Assembly: GCF_003732665.1 (NCBI RefSeq)
Contig: NZ_MOBP01000009.1
Coordinates: forward strand, 148,622-212,621
Origin: Pseudomonas frederiksbergensis
Lineage (GTDB): Bacteria > Pseudomonadota > Gammaproteobacteria > Pseudomonadales > Pseudomonadaceae
Direction: 5' to 3'
DNA: 64,000 nt
In this document: positions 27,733-36,749 of the stretch, in pieces
How positions within the stretch are numbered: the first letter of the stretch is position 1
Layout: every line of letters starts with the position of its first letter
Notes under the pieces: model-generated
Database searches by the model: none
Told to the model about the DNA's origin: nothing
What the model saw: the letters and a program-made list of their open reading frames with translations, nothing else
Program-made: the position numbers and the translations under genes

Positions 27733-28367
27733 CGCCGCCAAAAACGGCCTGGACAGCGGACTAACGGTCAAAAACCGGCCCTGACCAACGCAATTCACCA
27801 GGACGCGAGGCCGTCCTACGGGGCTTTCGCTACGTAACGGTGGAGTTTGCAGGTGTAACGAGCGCAGGTGACATGAGGCCTGAATCAAGCGGCAAAGCAG
27901 AGTTTTAACTCGCCTTGCAAGCCATATTCACGGCCAGTTCACAAAGTGCAGTCAGCTGCGAATGACCCCGAGCGAACGCTTCGGAAACAACGCCTAAATT
28001 AGCCATGATGCGTGACCTCCCCTTTCGGAGCTCACGGTAAATGCCAACCCGCTGCGGATTCTGCGCGCGGCAGCACCCGAATTATCAGGGATACGTGTAG
28101 GGTGGAGATGCACAACCGCTGGACTGTGTAGCAATAGGCTTTATCAAGACGCTTCATCTCGTCCACAGCCGCTGGTTGATTCCTCCTCCTGACTGAGTGC
28201 TTAAGTAGCCACAGCAAGCAGGACGCGTACGTCGCGACGCCGGCCCACATTGGCCGCCATCGCTAGACACTGGAGTGTCCAACCACTCCTGACGCACCTG
28301 ACACCGACCGTGAGAAGTCGTGTGTGCCGAACGCCGTTTCCGGCAGCCCGGAAACCGACGGTACTAC
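27733..28367 (+). promoter_or_regulatory. Long 5' leader of rne
   Basis: About 635 nt without a credible plus-strand gene separate the predicted rne promoter from the start codon. Several local hairpins are visible, for instance GGACGCGAGGCCGTCC near 27800. In E. coli a 361-nt rne leader lets RNase E destabilise its own mRNA; an analogous role is inferred. The only coding signal inside is a 33-codon ORF on the opposite strand (27905-28006). Confidence 0.6.
27905..28006 (-). CDS. Small ORF antisense to the rne leader (33 aa), putative
   Basis: An ATG at 28006 is preceded by GGGGAGG with a 9-nt spacing, one of the best Shine-Dalgarno matches in the window. The ORF encodes a 33-residue peptide beginning MANLGVVSEAFARGHSQLTA, with two Cys in the second half, a possible amphipathic helix and no membrane segment. 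It lies upstream of rluC on the same strand and opposite the rne leader. I do not recognise it. It could be a genuine small protein, a leader peptide, or chance in a structured leader; conservation would decide. Confidence 0.35.
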   Translation of the reverse strand: MANLGVVSEAFARGHSQLTALCELAVNMACKAS

Positions 28368-31300
28368 ATGAAAAGAATGCTGATTAACGCAACTCAACCC
28401 GAAGAGTTGCGTGTTGCACTGGTAGATGGCCAACGCCTCTACGACCTGGACATCGAATCCGGTGCACGCGAGCAGAAGAAGGCCAACATCTATAAAGGCC
28501 GGATTACTCGCATCGAACCAAGCCTTGAGGCTGCCTTTGTCGATTTCGGCTCCGAGCGCCACGGCTTCCTGCCCCTCAAAGAAATCTCCCGCGAATACTT
28601 CAAGAAAGCCCCCGAAGGCCGCGTCAACATCAAGGACGTCCTGACCGAAGGCCAGGAAGTCATCGTTCAGGTCGAAAAAGAAGAACGTGGCAACAAGGGC
28701 GCAGCCCTGACCACCTTCATCAGCCTGGCCGGTCGTTACCTCGTTCTGATGCCGAACAACCCGCGTGCCGGCGGTATTTCCCGTCGCATCGAAGGTGAAG
28801 AGCGCAACGAACTGCGTGAAGCCCTGAATGGCCTGGTTGCCCCGGCTGACATGGGTCTGATCGTGCGCACTGCCGGCCTGGGCCGCAGCAGCGAAGAAAT
28901 GCAGTGGGACCTCGACTACCTGCTGCAACTGTGGACCGCTATCAAAGAAGCCTCGCTGGATCGCTCCGCGCCATTCCTGATCTACCAGGAAAGCAACGTG
29001 ATCATCCGCGCCATCCGCGATTACCTGCGCCAGGACATCGGCGAAGTGCTGATCGACAGCGTTGAAGCCCAGGACGAAGCCCTGACCTTCATCCGCCAGG
29101 TGATGCCGCAGTACGCCAGCAAGATCAAGCTGTACGAAGACAGCGTTCCGCTGTTCAACCGTTTCCAGATCGAAAGCCAGATCGAGACCGCTTTCCAGCG
29201 CGTCGTCGAACTGCCTTCCGGCGGCTCCATCGTGATCGATCCGACCGAAGCCCTGGTGTCCATCGACATCAACTCGGCCCGCGCCACCAAAGGCAGCGAC
29301 ATCGAAGAAACCGCCCTGCAGACCAACCTTGAAGCCGCCGAAGAAATCGCCCGTCAGTTGCGCTTGCGCGACATCGGCGGCCTGATCGTCATCGACTTCA
29401 TCGACATGACCCCTGCCAAGAACCAGCGCGCCGTGGAAGAGAAAGTCCGCGAATGCCTGGAAGCCGACCGCGCTCGCGTGCAAGTCGGTCGCATCTCGCG
29501 CTTCGGCCTGCTGGAAATGTCCCGTCAGCGCCTGCGTCCGTCCCTGGGCGAGAGCAGCGGCATCGTCTGCCCGCGTTGCAACGGCACCGGCATCATCCGT
29601 GACGTTGAATCGCTGTCCCTGGCAATCCTGCGCCTGATCGAAGAAGAAGCCCTGAAAGACCGCACCGCCGAAGTTCGCGCCCAAGTGCCGATCCCGGTGG
29701 CCGCGTTCCTGCTCAACGAAAAACGCAACTCGATCACCAAGATCGAACTGCGCACCCGTGCCCGCATCGTCATTCTGCCGAACGATCACCTCGAAACGCC
29801 GCACTTCGAAGTTCAGCGTCTGCGCGATGACAGCCCGGAAGCCCACATTAACCAGTCCAGCTACGAAATCGCTGCTGCCGCTGCCGAAGTGGAAGAAGTC
29901 CAGCCTGCCGCCGCGACCCGCACCCTGGTTCGCCAGGAAGCCGCGGTCAAGACTGCCCCGGCCCGCGCCAACGCTCCGGTGCCGACCGAAGTCGTCGCTG
30001 CCGCACCTGTTGCCGCACCAGCCGCCGCGCCAGAGCCAAGCCTGTTCAAAGGCCTGGTGAAGTCGCTGGTCAGCCTGTTCGCAACCAAGGAAGAGCCAGC
30101 CGCTCCAGTCGTGGTTGAAAAACCGGCGACCTCCGAGCGTCCGGCCCGTAACGAAGAGCGTCGCAACGGTCGTCAACAGAGCCGCAACCGTAACGGTCGC
30201 CGCGATGAAGAACGCAAGCCTCGTGAGGAACGTGCACCGCGTGAAGAGCGCGCACCACGTGAGCCACGCGAAGAGCGTCAACCACGCGAAGCCCGCGAAG
30301 AGACCACCACTCCGGTAGTCGCTCGCGAAGAACGCGCACCACGCGCCCCTCGTGAAGAACGTGCACCGCGCGCTCCACGTGAAGACCGCAAGCCACGTGG
30401 CGATCGCGAAGAGCGTCCGGTACGTGAACTGCGTGAACCACTGGACGCCGCGCCTGCTGCTGCTGCGCCAGCCGCTGCCGCTGCGGTAACCGCTGAAGAG
30501 CGTCCAGCTCGTCAGCCACGTGAAGAACGCGCCCCACGCCCACCGCGTGAAGAGCGTCAACCGCGTGCCGAGCAAGCCGCCGCTGCCTCCGAAGAAAAAG
30601 TGCTGACTGGCGAAGAGCAACTGCAGGAAGACGGTCAGGAAGGCGCCGAAGGCGATCGTCCACGCCGCCGCTCCCGTGGCCAGCGTCGTCGCAGCAACCG
30701 TCGCGAGCGTCAACGCGATGCCAACGGCAATGTGATCGAAGGTTCGGAAGAATCCGAGTCCGAAGGTAACGAAGGCGCCGAAGGCCGCGAAGCCCCAAGC
30801 GCTGCCGATCTGGCCGCCGGCCTGGCTGTAACCGCAGCCGTTGCCAGCACCGTGATCAGCGCTCCGGCTGAAGCCCAGGCCCACGAGCAAGCCGAACGCG
30901 CCACTGCTGCCGTGCAGGAAACTGCGCCAGTAGAAGCGCCGGTCGTTGAAGCGACTACTCCGGTAGAAGCCACCGCCGCTCCGGAAATTGAAGTGGCACC
31001 GGTTCGCGAAGCACAGCCTGAAGTTCAAGCTGCCGCCGAGCCTGCTTTCGTCGCCGAGCCAGTGGTTGTCGCTGAATCGGTTGTCGAGACGTCGACCGAA
31101 ACCGTGACCGAAGCTGTCCGCGAAGTGCGTGAAGAGCAAACCGCGTTCAACTGGGTTGCGGAGCCGGTAGCTGCTGAGCCAGTCGTCGAAGCACCCGCGC
31201 CAGTCGTTGAAGCTCCGGTTGAAGCGCCAGTCGCTGAAGCGAAGGTTTCCGAGCCAGTGGTTGTGGCTGCCGAGCCTGCTCCAGTCGTTGAAGCCCCGGT

Positions 31301-31640
31301 TGTTGCCGAAGCGGCTGCACCGGTGGTCGAAGCTGCTCCAGTCAGCGCCCTGACCGAAAATGGCCGTGCGCCGAACGACCCGCGTGAAGTGCGTCGCCGC
31401 AAGCGTGAAGCCGAGCGTCTGCAGAAAGAAGCCGAACTGGCTGCCGCTGCTGCACCGGCTGTTGCCGAGCCAGCACCGGTTGTGGCTGAAGTGGTCGAGG
31501 CAGCACCTGCCCCGGTTGCTGAAGTGAATGCTGAACCGGTTGAATCCGTGATCAACGAAGCTCCACGCTCCGTTCAGGACGCGGTACAGCAACACGAGCA
31601 AGCCCTGGAAAAAGAGCACGAGCCTAAACCCCTCGTCTGA
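28368..31640 (+). CDS. rne: Ribonuclease E
   Basis: A 1090-residue endoribonuclease that starts mRNA decay and processes rRNA and tRNA. The N-terminal catalytic half (to about residue 510) has the S1 domain, metal-binding Asp300 (SIDINS) and Asp343 (IVIDFIDM), and the Zn-link CPRCNGTG with Cys401 and Cys404. The C-terminal half is a disordered scaffold, rich in Ala, Pro, Glu, Arg: an Arg block near 600-650, many REER-type repeats at about 620-735, Ala/Pro/Val/Glu repeats, then an [14 protein letters not shown] segment near 1003. It ends at a strong terminator. Confidence 0.96.
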   Translation: MKRMLINATQPEELRVALVDGQRLYDLDIESGAREQKKANIYKGRITRIEPSLEAAFVDFGSERHGFLPLKEISREYFKKAPEGRVNIKDVLTEGQEVIVQVEKEERGNKGAALTTFISLAGRYLVLMPNNPRAGGISRRIEGEERNELREALNGLVAPADMGLIVRTAGLGRSSEEMQWDLDYLLQLWTAIKEASLDRSAPFLIYQESNVIIRAIRDYLRQDIGEVLIDSVEAQDEALTFIRQVMPQYASKIKLYEDSVPLFNRFQIESQIETAFQRVVELPSGGSIVIDPTEALVSIDINSARATKGSDIEETALQTNLEAAEEIARQLRLRDIGGLIVIDFIDMTPAKNQRAVEEKVRECLEADRARVQVGRISRFGLLEMSRQRLRPSLGESSGIVCPRCNGTGIIRDVESLSLAILRLIEEEALKDRTAEVRAQVPIPVAAFLLNEKRNSITKIELRTRARIVILPNDHLETPHFEVQRLRDDSPEAHINQSSYEIAAAAAEVEEVQPAAATRTLVRQEAAVKTAPARANAPVPTEVVAAAPVAAPAAAPEPSLFKGLVKSLVSLFATKEEPAAPVVVEKPATSERPARNEERRNGRQQSRNRNGRRDEERKPREERAPREERAPREPREERQPREAREETTTPVVAREERAPRAPREERAPRAPREDRKPRGDREERPVRELREPLDAAPAAAAPAAAAAVTAEERPARQPREERAPRPPREERQPRAEQAAAASEEKVLTGEEQLQEDGQEGAEGDRPRRRSRGQRRRSNRRERQRDANGNVIEGSEESESEGNEGAEGREAPSAADLAAGLAVTAAVASTVISAPAEAQAHEQAERATAAVQETAPVEAPVVEATTPVEATAAPEIEVAPVREAQPEVQAAAEPAFVAEPVVVAESVVETSTETVTEAVREVREEQTAFNWVAEPVAAEPVVEAPAPVVEAPVEAPVAEAKVSEPVVVAAEPAPVVEAPVVAEAAAPVVEAAPVSALTENGRAPNDPREVRRRKREAERLQKEAELAAAAAPAVAEPAPVVAEVVEAAPAPVAEVNAEPVESVINEAPRSVQDAVQQHEQALEKEHEPKPLV

Positions 31641-31654
31641 TTCCATCGGCCATT

Positions 31655-31693
31655 AAAAAGCCCCGCCTGGTGATCCAGGCGGGGCTTTTTTTT
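31655..31693 (+). terminator. rne terminator
   Basis: AAAAAGCCCCGCCTGG-TGAT-CCAGGCGGGGC followed by nine T residues, 15 bp after the rne stop. The A-run also allows function in reverse. The rest of the gap to 31894 shows no gene. Confidence 0.93.
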
Positions 31694-31894
31694 GCCTGTT
31701 GAAACCGACACTCCGATGAAACCTGGCAGCACTTTGTTGCCCAAGCGCTCACGCACCGCGCTAAATCTCGCCGGAATATCTGTAAGAAAGTATTACGAAA
31801 TAGCCGTGCAACGTGCAGAATAGAGCGGTTGGAGGGCTCAAGGCAGGCCCGGCCACGGTCCGAAATCTTTCGGCTCGTTATGGAGTAAGAGTGC

Positions 31895-32794
31895 ATGACT
31901 ATGGAAATTGCTGAGCTGGACGCTTTTAAAGCGATTGTTGACTATGGCAGCGTCACGCAAGCAGCGATCAGGTTGAACCGCGCTCAATCCAGTATTTCCT
32001 TTCGGATCAAGACACTTGAATCACGACTCGATACCAAGTTGTTCGAGCGCTCCGGTCGTGGCATCACGATGACAGCGCAAGGCAAGGAGCTCTATGCCTA
32101 CGCCTCACAAATCCTCGAGTTGGTGGCTCGCGCCCAAGCCAGCCTGAGCCAGGCAAAAACCGAAACACGGGTTCGCCTGGGCGTCATCGAAAACCTCACC
32201 ATTACTCGCCAGAACCTGCTGCAAAGCATCGTGGCCAATCCGGAAGGCCTGGCGGTGGACGTCAGCATTGGTAACACACAGTCACTACTCAAGGACCTTG
32301 AGGCCGGCAAACTCGACGCGGTAATTGTCGGCGCTGGCTTTGCGCCTGCGCATTATCGTCGGGTGACGCTTTTCAACGATCCTTTGGCGCTGATCTACAG
32401 TGCAACTCAACCCGCCATTGAGGACCTGAAAGCATTCAGCGGCCAAGTGTTCCTGGTCAACAGTCGGCGCAGCGCCTCGCAACGTAATCTCGACGAACTG
32501 TTTCTGATGGGCAACATCACCCCGGAAAAGATCATCGAGTGCGGCTCCTATCCGCTGTTGTTTTCAAATGTGATCAACGGCGTGGGCGTTGCCCTGGTGC
32601 CCTTGTCACTGGTCGATTCGTGCTGCCGCAGCGAGCAGGTGCAAACGTATTTCCTGAAGGGTTCCTATGCTTCGTTAACGACCGAATTCGTGTTTTTCGA
32701 TCACCCTGGCAAACCTGCCCCCAGGGCGTTGGCGCAATGGGTACTGGACTTCGAAAAACCGGCCCGCTCACCGCTGATGGCAACAGCGGGGTAA
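31895..32794 (+). CDS. LysR-family transcriptional regulator
   Basis: A 299-residue LysR regulator. The winged helix (residues 5-62) includes FKAIVDYGSVTQAAIRLNRAQSS and ESRLDTKLFERSGRG; the substrate-binding domain spans about 90-295. GGAG lies about 8 nt before the ATG at 31895; a second ATG two codons in is also possible. It is convergent with the FAH-family, transporter and acyltransferase-like genes (14 bp from the FAH stop) and probably regulates them. A Cys pair (SCCRS) in the effector domain is unusual. Confidence 0.87.
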   Translation: MTMEIAELDAFKAIVDYGSVTQAAIRLNRAQSSISFRIKTLESRLDTKLFERSGRGITMTAQGKELYAYASQILELVARAQASLSQAKTETRVRLGVIENLTITRQNLLQSIVANPEGLAVDVSIGNTQSLLKDLEAGKLDAVIVGAGFAPAHYRRVTLFNDPLALIYSATQPAIEDLKAFSGQVFLVNSRRSASQRNLDELFLMGNITPEKIIECGSYPLLFSNVINGVGVALVPLSLVDSCCRSEQVQTYFLKGSYASLTTEFVFFDHPGKPAPRALAQWVLDFEKPARSPLMATAG

Positions 32795-32808
32795 CGGGCC
32801 GGGTCCCG

Positions 32809-33705
32809 TCAGCAGTTACACGATTGTCGCACCACCTCATCCTCGAACAGGTTGGACAATTGCAGTCCATCCTCCTGGCTGCTCACCCGAATGACATCAC
32901 CGTGCTGCAACTCGAAGGCATCCTTGTCGGTGCTTAATGAAGCGCCGAGCAACACATAGTGAACCGTCCCGGGCTCGCAAAGTTCTTCATGCTGGAACAG
33001 AAGGGCTTCAAGTTCGCGTTTGGTAAACATCAATTGATCCAGCCCCAAGAGCGACTGTTTGTCCCGCACGATTTCCCCGCGCCGGACAATCGAACTCCTC
33101 ACCGCCGTATGGCGCGGTGGTTCCGCGATCACCAGTTCGTGGCACAACGCCGTGTTGCGCAGTTTGGAAAGCCCCGCCAGCCCGGGTTGGGTGTGACGCA
33201 ACACCGGATCCGAGAAATCCACCGCCAGGGTGTAGCCGATATAACGCGGATTTCGGCAGTCGTCGATGAGGTATACACAGGCATACTCGATCTCGATTGC
33301 CGCGCCGCTGGCATGACACGGCGATTTGATCGCCCGGGAGGCACCAACCAGTCCTTTGCCATTACCTTTGTAGTACCAGTCCGGCGACGACCGCTCGGGC
33401 ATGGGCAGACCATTGACCGAACGGTGCGTATAACCGAAACCGCTGACCATGCACACCGCATCCAGCGCGGGCCGCAGCGGCACATTGAAGGTCATTGATG
33501 CCAGCGCTTCAACCGGTACCGCTGTCAGGGACAGGCCGCTTTTGAAGTGTTCCCAGGATTGCTTGCTGCGCATGAACCGCACGGCCAACGCCTGAGAACT
33601 CTCGGCACCTTCAACCTGCCAGGCAGTAGCCGACGCTCCCACGCCCTGCACAAGGCCCACCCATCGCACACCGTGGCGGTCGACCGCATCGATGATTCTG
33701 TCCAT
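32809..33705 (-). CDS. Fumarylacetoacetate hydrolase superfamily protein (AraD1-like)
   Basis: A 298-residue protein whose C-terminal two thirds follow the FAH fold: SPDWYYKGNGKGLVGASRAI (about 107-126), the EIE metal motif (138-140), YTLAVDFSD with Asp163/166, and GDVIRVSS near the end. FAH members are metal-dependent C-C hydrolases, decarboxylases or dehydratases on 2-keto acids. The pattern is closest, from memory, to the AraD1 subgroup linked to sugar-acid dehydration. The ATG at 33705 overlaps the transporter stop (TGATG) with GGAGG 7 nt upstream, preferred over a TTG one codon earlier. Substrate unknown. Confidence 0.72.
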   Translation of the reverse strand: MDRIIDAVDRHGVRWVGLVQGVGASATAWQVEGAESSQALAVRFMRSKQSWEHFKSGLSLTAVPVEALASMTFNVPLRPALDAVCMVSGFGYTHRSVNGLPMPERSSPDWYYKGNGKGLVGASRAIKSPCHASGAAIEIEYACVYLIDDCRNPRYIGYTLAVDFSDPVLRHTQPGLAGLSKLRNTALCHELVIAEPPRHTAVRSSIVRRGEIVRDKQSLLGLDQLMFTKRELEALLFQHEELCEPGTVHYVLLGASLSTDKDAFELQHGDVIRVSSQEDGLQLSNLFEDEVVRQSCNC

Positions 33706-34622
33706 CAAGCGGCCTCCGTGCGCAGCGCCACCGGTGCCCGGCGTTTAATCGAGCATAGGATCACCCCAAACACGATCAACACCAGACTGACCAAGTGATA
33801 GGCATGCAGTTGCACGTTCAGGAACACGATACTGAACAACCCGCCGGACAGAGGCACCAGGTGAGTGAAGATCTCGCCACGGGTGGCACCGATTTCGCCG
33901 ATGCCTTTACTCCAGAACAAGTACGACAGCCAGGATGGGAAGATCACCAGATACGCCAGCCCCAACCACGGTGCCGCCCCCTGCCCCAGGTTGAATGTCA
34001 GGTCCGGGTGCAACGCCCAAACCCCGAGGCTGAACGGAATCAGGCACAGCGCTCCCACGACCGCGCAATAGGTCACAAACGCATTGCCGGCGATGGTTTT
34101 GGGCTTGGTGCGCAAGAAGGAGCAATAGACAGCCCAACTGGCGGCCGAGGCCATGGTCCAGAAATCGCCTTTGTTGAAGCCCTCCAGGAAGCTCAAATCG
34201 GACAGATGCCCCATGGTCACCAGCCAGAACACACCCACCGTGCTGATGACCACCCCAAGCATGTTCGAGCGGGAGATGAAATCACCGAAAACGAAACGAT
34301 TGAGGGCCAGTACCAGACACGGCGTGGCCGACAGATAAATCGCCGCATTCAACGAACTGGTGTATTGCAAACCGATATACAACGTCAGCGGAAAGATAAC
34401 TTGCCCACAAACCGCCAGCATCACCAGGGTTAACCATGACTTGCGCGCAGCCGGCAAACTGGCGATCACGGCTTTATAGTTGATCAGTAGCAGTAATGCA
34501 CTGGTAATCAACCATCGAAGTTGTGACAGCAGTACAGGATCAACATCCACCACCATTAACTTTCCGACAACATAGTTACCGCCCCAGAACACAGCGGCGA
34601 GTGAAAGTAATAAGTACGGCAT
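33705..34622 (-). CDS. DMT-superfamily transporter, EamA domains
   Basis: A 305-residue inner-membrane protein with ten hydrophobic helices in two EamA repeats (about residues 3-135 and 150-290), the fold of drug/metabolite exporters such as RhaT/EamA. The first helix LLLSLAAVFWGGNYVVGKL is characteristic. GGAGG lies 5 nt before the ATG. It is sandwiched between the acyltransferase/methyltransferase-like gene (11 bp away) and the FAH-family gene (overlapping), suggesting export of the cluster's product or uptake of its precursor. Confidence 0.88.
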   Translation of the reverse strand: MPYLLLSLAAVFWGGNYVVGKLMVVDVDPVLLSQLRWLITSALLLLINYKAVIASLPAARKSWLTLVMLAVCGQVIFPLTLYIGLQYTSSLNAAIYLSATPCLVLALNRFVFGDFISRSNMLGVVISTVGVFWLVTMGHLSDLSFLEGFNKGDFWTMASAASWAVYCSFLRTKPKTIAGNAFVTYCAVVGALCLIPFSLGVWALHPDLTFNLGQGAAPWLGLAYLVIFPSWLSYLFWSKGIGEIGATRGEIFTHLVPLSGGLFSIVFLNVQLHAYHLVSLVLIVFGVILCSIKRRAPVALRTEAA

Positions 34623-34633
34623 TGGTGCCTCCG

Positions 34634-35995
34634 TCAGAGCTTCTTCATTAACATGAAAGAGGCGCCGTCAAACTCGACTTCCCCTTGCAGATGGAACAGA
34701 TCCTGATACACGGACAACTGCGCCTGTAACACATCAGTGACGGGCACCAACAATAGGGCCTGCGTCGCCAGCACCCGGGCCAGTTCGTTGACGTAGACTC
34801 GGCAAGGCTCGGCTTCGACGGGCGAACTGTTGGCGACAATCAGGGAATAGCCCAATCGGCGGCGATAATGAAAGTCGCCCGCCGAGGCGAATGGCAGCCT
34901 CGAAAAGTCCAGGTCGGCGCGCAGCCTGAGCTGTTTGTGACCGAAGTCCTGAGCCCACTGCAAATGGTGCGCAAAGGGCAGACGGGAAGACGAGATGACA
35001 TCCAGACTGTGCCGGGCGAATGCTTGAAGCTGCGCGTTATCGCTCGGCGCGATCAGCAACACGGATTTCTTGCCCGGCGTGTCGAGATACTCCGCCAGTG
35101 GCGCCGGCAATGGCGGTGTCTCGCGCTTCGGCGTGTCACGGTAGATCATCAACCAGTCCGAATTGATCGCAGCCCAGTCGCTGACTTGCAGCGTCTGCTC
35201 GATCGACGGCTGATAGGTTTCCATGAGGTGAGCCTTGAACGGCAGGTATTGCAGGACCTTTCCCTGATCACCCACGATGGAATAGTCGCCGACCCAGGTA
35301 TTGAGGAAAGAGCGGATCCCGACGATGCTGGCCTTGCCCAGGTAATCGGCGTTCCAGCCCACAATCGCTTCACGCCCGACCCACGCGTAATCACACAGTC
35401 GCACCGGCGGCAGGCGCGTCATCGCGACGGTCCGCGAGCCGATGGAGAGTCGGCCATAAGGGTCATGGTCCTGACGCAGCAATTGACTGCCTGGCGACAG
35501 CCAGACACCGTCGCCAATATCAACATCGCCACCAGCGTTGACCGCGGCGTTACGACCAAAACGCACATACTGGCCAATCTTGATCGAAGGCAGTTCGTCC
35601 GCCGAGTGATCGAGTTGATGATCGGCGTGGGGGTGGCTGAAATACGCGCCGTTTTCAAAATGAGTGGGTGAAATCAAGTGCTCCCCGACCTGCTCCTTGA
35701 CGAGCAGCGGCGAACCACTGGTGTTGACCGAAAAGTGCTGCGCAGACAAACCAAAGTCATCGCCCAGTTCTTTCAAGCGCTCACCAAACGTGACGCCGAA
35801 CTTGATCTCGTCGCGATGACAGCTGATGGTTTGCGATGCTTTTCTAAGTTGCCGAAGTGTTTTGACATACCGAGGAACAGGTTGAGAAACATCTGCAGAA
35901 CTTAATGCCCGCTCCAATGCTCCCAACTCCTGAATATCACTGTCCAGTTCCAAAGGACTGACACTGACCGACGCATCCATATAGTGCTTTATCAT
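34634..35995 (-). CDS. Left-handed beta-helix acyltransferase-like domain fused to a degenerate methyltransferase-like domain
   Basis: A 453-residue protein I do not recognise as a named family. Residues 138-245 show hexapeptide-type periodicity (IGQYVRFGRNAAVNAGG, VDIGDGVWLSPGS, ADYLGKASIVGIRSFLNTW) of left-handed beta-helix acyltransferases. Residues 309-453 resemble a class I methyltransferase: SVLLIAPSDN where the GxGxG motif should be, DFSRLPFA, YSLIVANSSP and ELARVLATQALLLVPV. The Gly-rich SAM motif is missing, so methyl transfer is doubtful. The N-terminal 135 residues are of unknown fold and include a His-rich patch (HPHADHQLDH). Upstream is a palindrome at 36077-36104. Only a weak Shine-Dalgarno precedes the start. 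Confidence 0.68.
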   Translation of the reverse strand: MIKHYMDASVSVSPLELDSDIQELGALERALSSADVSQPVPRYVKTLRQLRKASQTISCHRDEIKFGVTFGERLKELGDDFGLSAQHFSVNTSGSPLLVKEQVGEHLISPTHFENGAYFSHPHADHQLDHSADELPSIKIGQYVRFGRNAAVNAGGDVDIGDGVWLSPGSQLLRQDHDPYGRLSIGSRTVAMTRLPPVRLCDYAWVGREAIVGWNADYLGKASIVGIRSFLNTWVGDYSIVGDQGKVLQYLPFKAHLMETYQPSIEQTLQVSDWAAINSDWLMIYRDTPKRETPPLPAPLAEYLDTPGKKSVLLIAPSDNAQLQAFARHSLDVISSSRLPFAHHLQWAQDFGHKQLRLRADLDFSRLPFASAGDFHYRRRLGYSLIVANSSPVEAEPCRVYVNELARVLATQALLLVPVTDVLQAQLSVYQDLFHLQGEVEFDGASFMLMKKL

Positions 35996-36076
35996 GTAGG
36001 CTCTTTTTTTCTAATAAGTGCTGACCGGATATTCACCCCAACTGTGAACACCGCACGCCACATGATCGTATGTCGG

Positions 36077-36104
36077 ATAAAACCCGCTGAATAACGAGTT
36101 TTAT
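36077..36104. promoter_or_regulatory. Palindrome upstream of the acyltransferase-like gene
   Basis: ATAAAACCCG and CGAGTTTTAT pair with one mismatch around an 8-nt loop. It lies 82 bp upstream of the gene starting at 35995 in an A/T-rich 163-bp gap, a plausible regulator site or the terminator of the mocA-like gene (which ends at 36159). Confidence 0.5.
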
Positions 36105-36158
36105 ATCTGGCACCCATCGATAAATACGAATGGGCGAAAAGAAGAGTCGATTATTGCG

Positions 36159-36749
36159 TTATTGAAAAACCAGCGCCTCAGGCACATCCACATCCCACAA
36201 CACACCGGGATCATCTACCACGACTTCAACCACCCTCGCCTGCGCAAACAACGGCTTGGCCCCGCGATCACCGGACAACCCCATCAGCCCCGGGCCAAAG
36301 CGCCGACCAAAACCCACTGGATGACCGAATTCGCCCTCGTGCACCGACACGCTGATGCAATCGTCTGCAATACCTGCGACCACTTGCTCAATACTCGACG
36401 GCAGGATAAACGGCATGTCCCCCAGCACAATCAGCCAACCACCGAGTTGCGCACAGGCCGCCACTCCGGCGGCGATGCTATCGCCCATGCCGGTGGACTC
36501 AATCAACACTATTTCGTAACCGTAAGCCTGAGCCATGCGAATCACCTGGGGGCGATCCTCGGTGGTGACCAGTACGCGCTTCTCAATCGATGCCGGCAGA
36601 TTTACCAACACCTGCTCGATCACCGAGCGCACCGCACCATCTCGACCGTTGCAGTCCGCCAGCAACTTGTCCTTTTCAGTCCCGGCGACCTGGCGAAACC
36701 GACTGCCCTGCCCCGCCGCCAATACGATGATGCCGATGGGTTCGCTCAT
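36159..36749 (-). CDS. MocA-like molybdenum cofactor nucleotidyltransferase
   Basis: A 196-residue NTP-transferase of the MobA/MocA family. It has the N-terminal VLAAGQGSRF nucleotide loop, DKLLA (Lys), VLGDMPFI metal-binding Asp and GHPVGF. MocA attaches CMP to molybdopterin, giving MCD for molybdenum hydroxylases, which fits the hydroxylase encoded upstream in the same operon. Its start overlaps the xdhC stop by 4 bp (ATGA). MobA-type guanylyl transfer is less likely because MGD serves DMSO-reductase-type enzymes. Confidence 0.85.
   Translation of the reverse strand: MSEPIGIIVLAAGQGSRFRQVAGTEKDKLLADCNGRDGAVRSVIEQVLVNLPASIEKRVLVTTEDRPQVIRMAQAYGYEIVLIESTGMGDSIAAGVAACAQLGGWLIVLGDMPFILPSSIEQVVAGIADDCISVSVHEGEFGHPVGFGRRFGPGLMGLSGDRGAKPLFAQARVVEVVVDDPGVLWDVDVPEALVFQ

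Noticed and set aside
28263..31646. A 1127-codon open frame on the minus strand opposite rne
   Set aside because: It is the complement of the RNase E gene. The biased codons of the Ala/Glu/Arg/Pro repeats avoid stops on the other strand and yield Phe/Gly/Arg-rich, non-homologous sequence with no Shine-Dalgarno.
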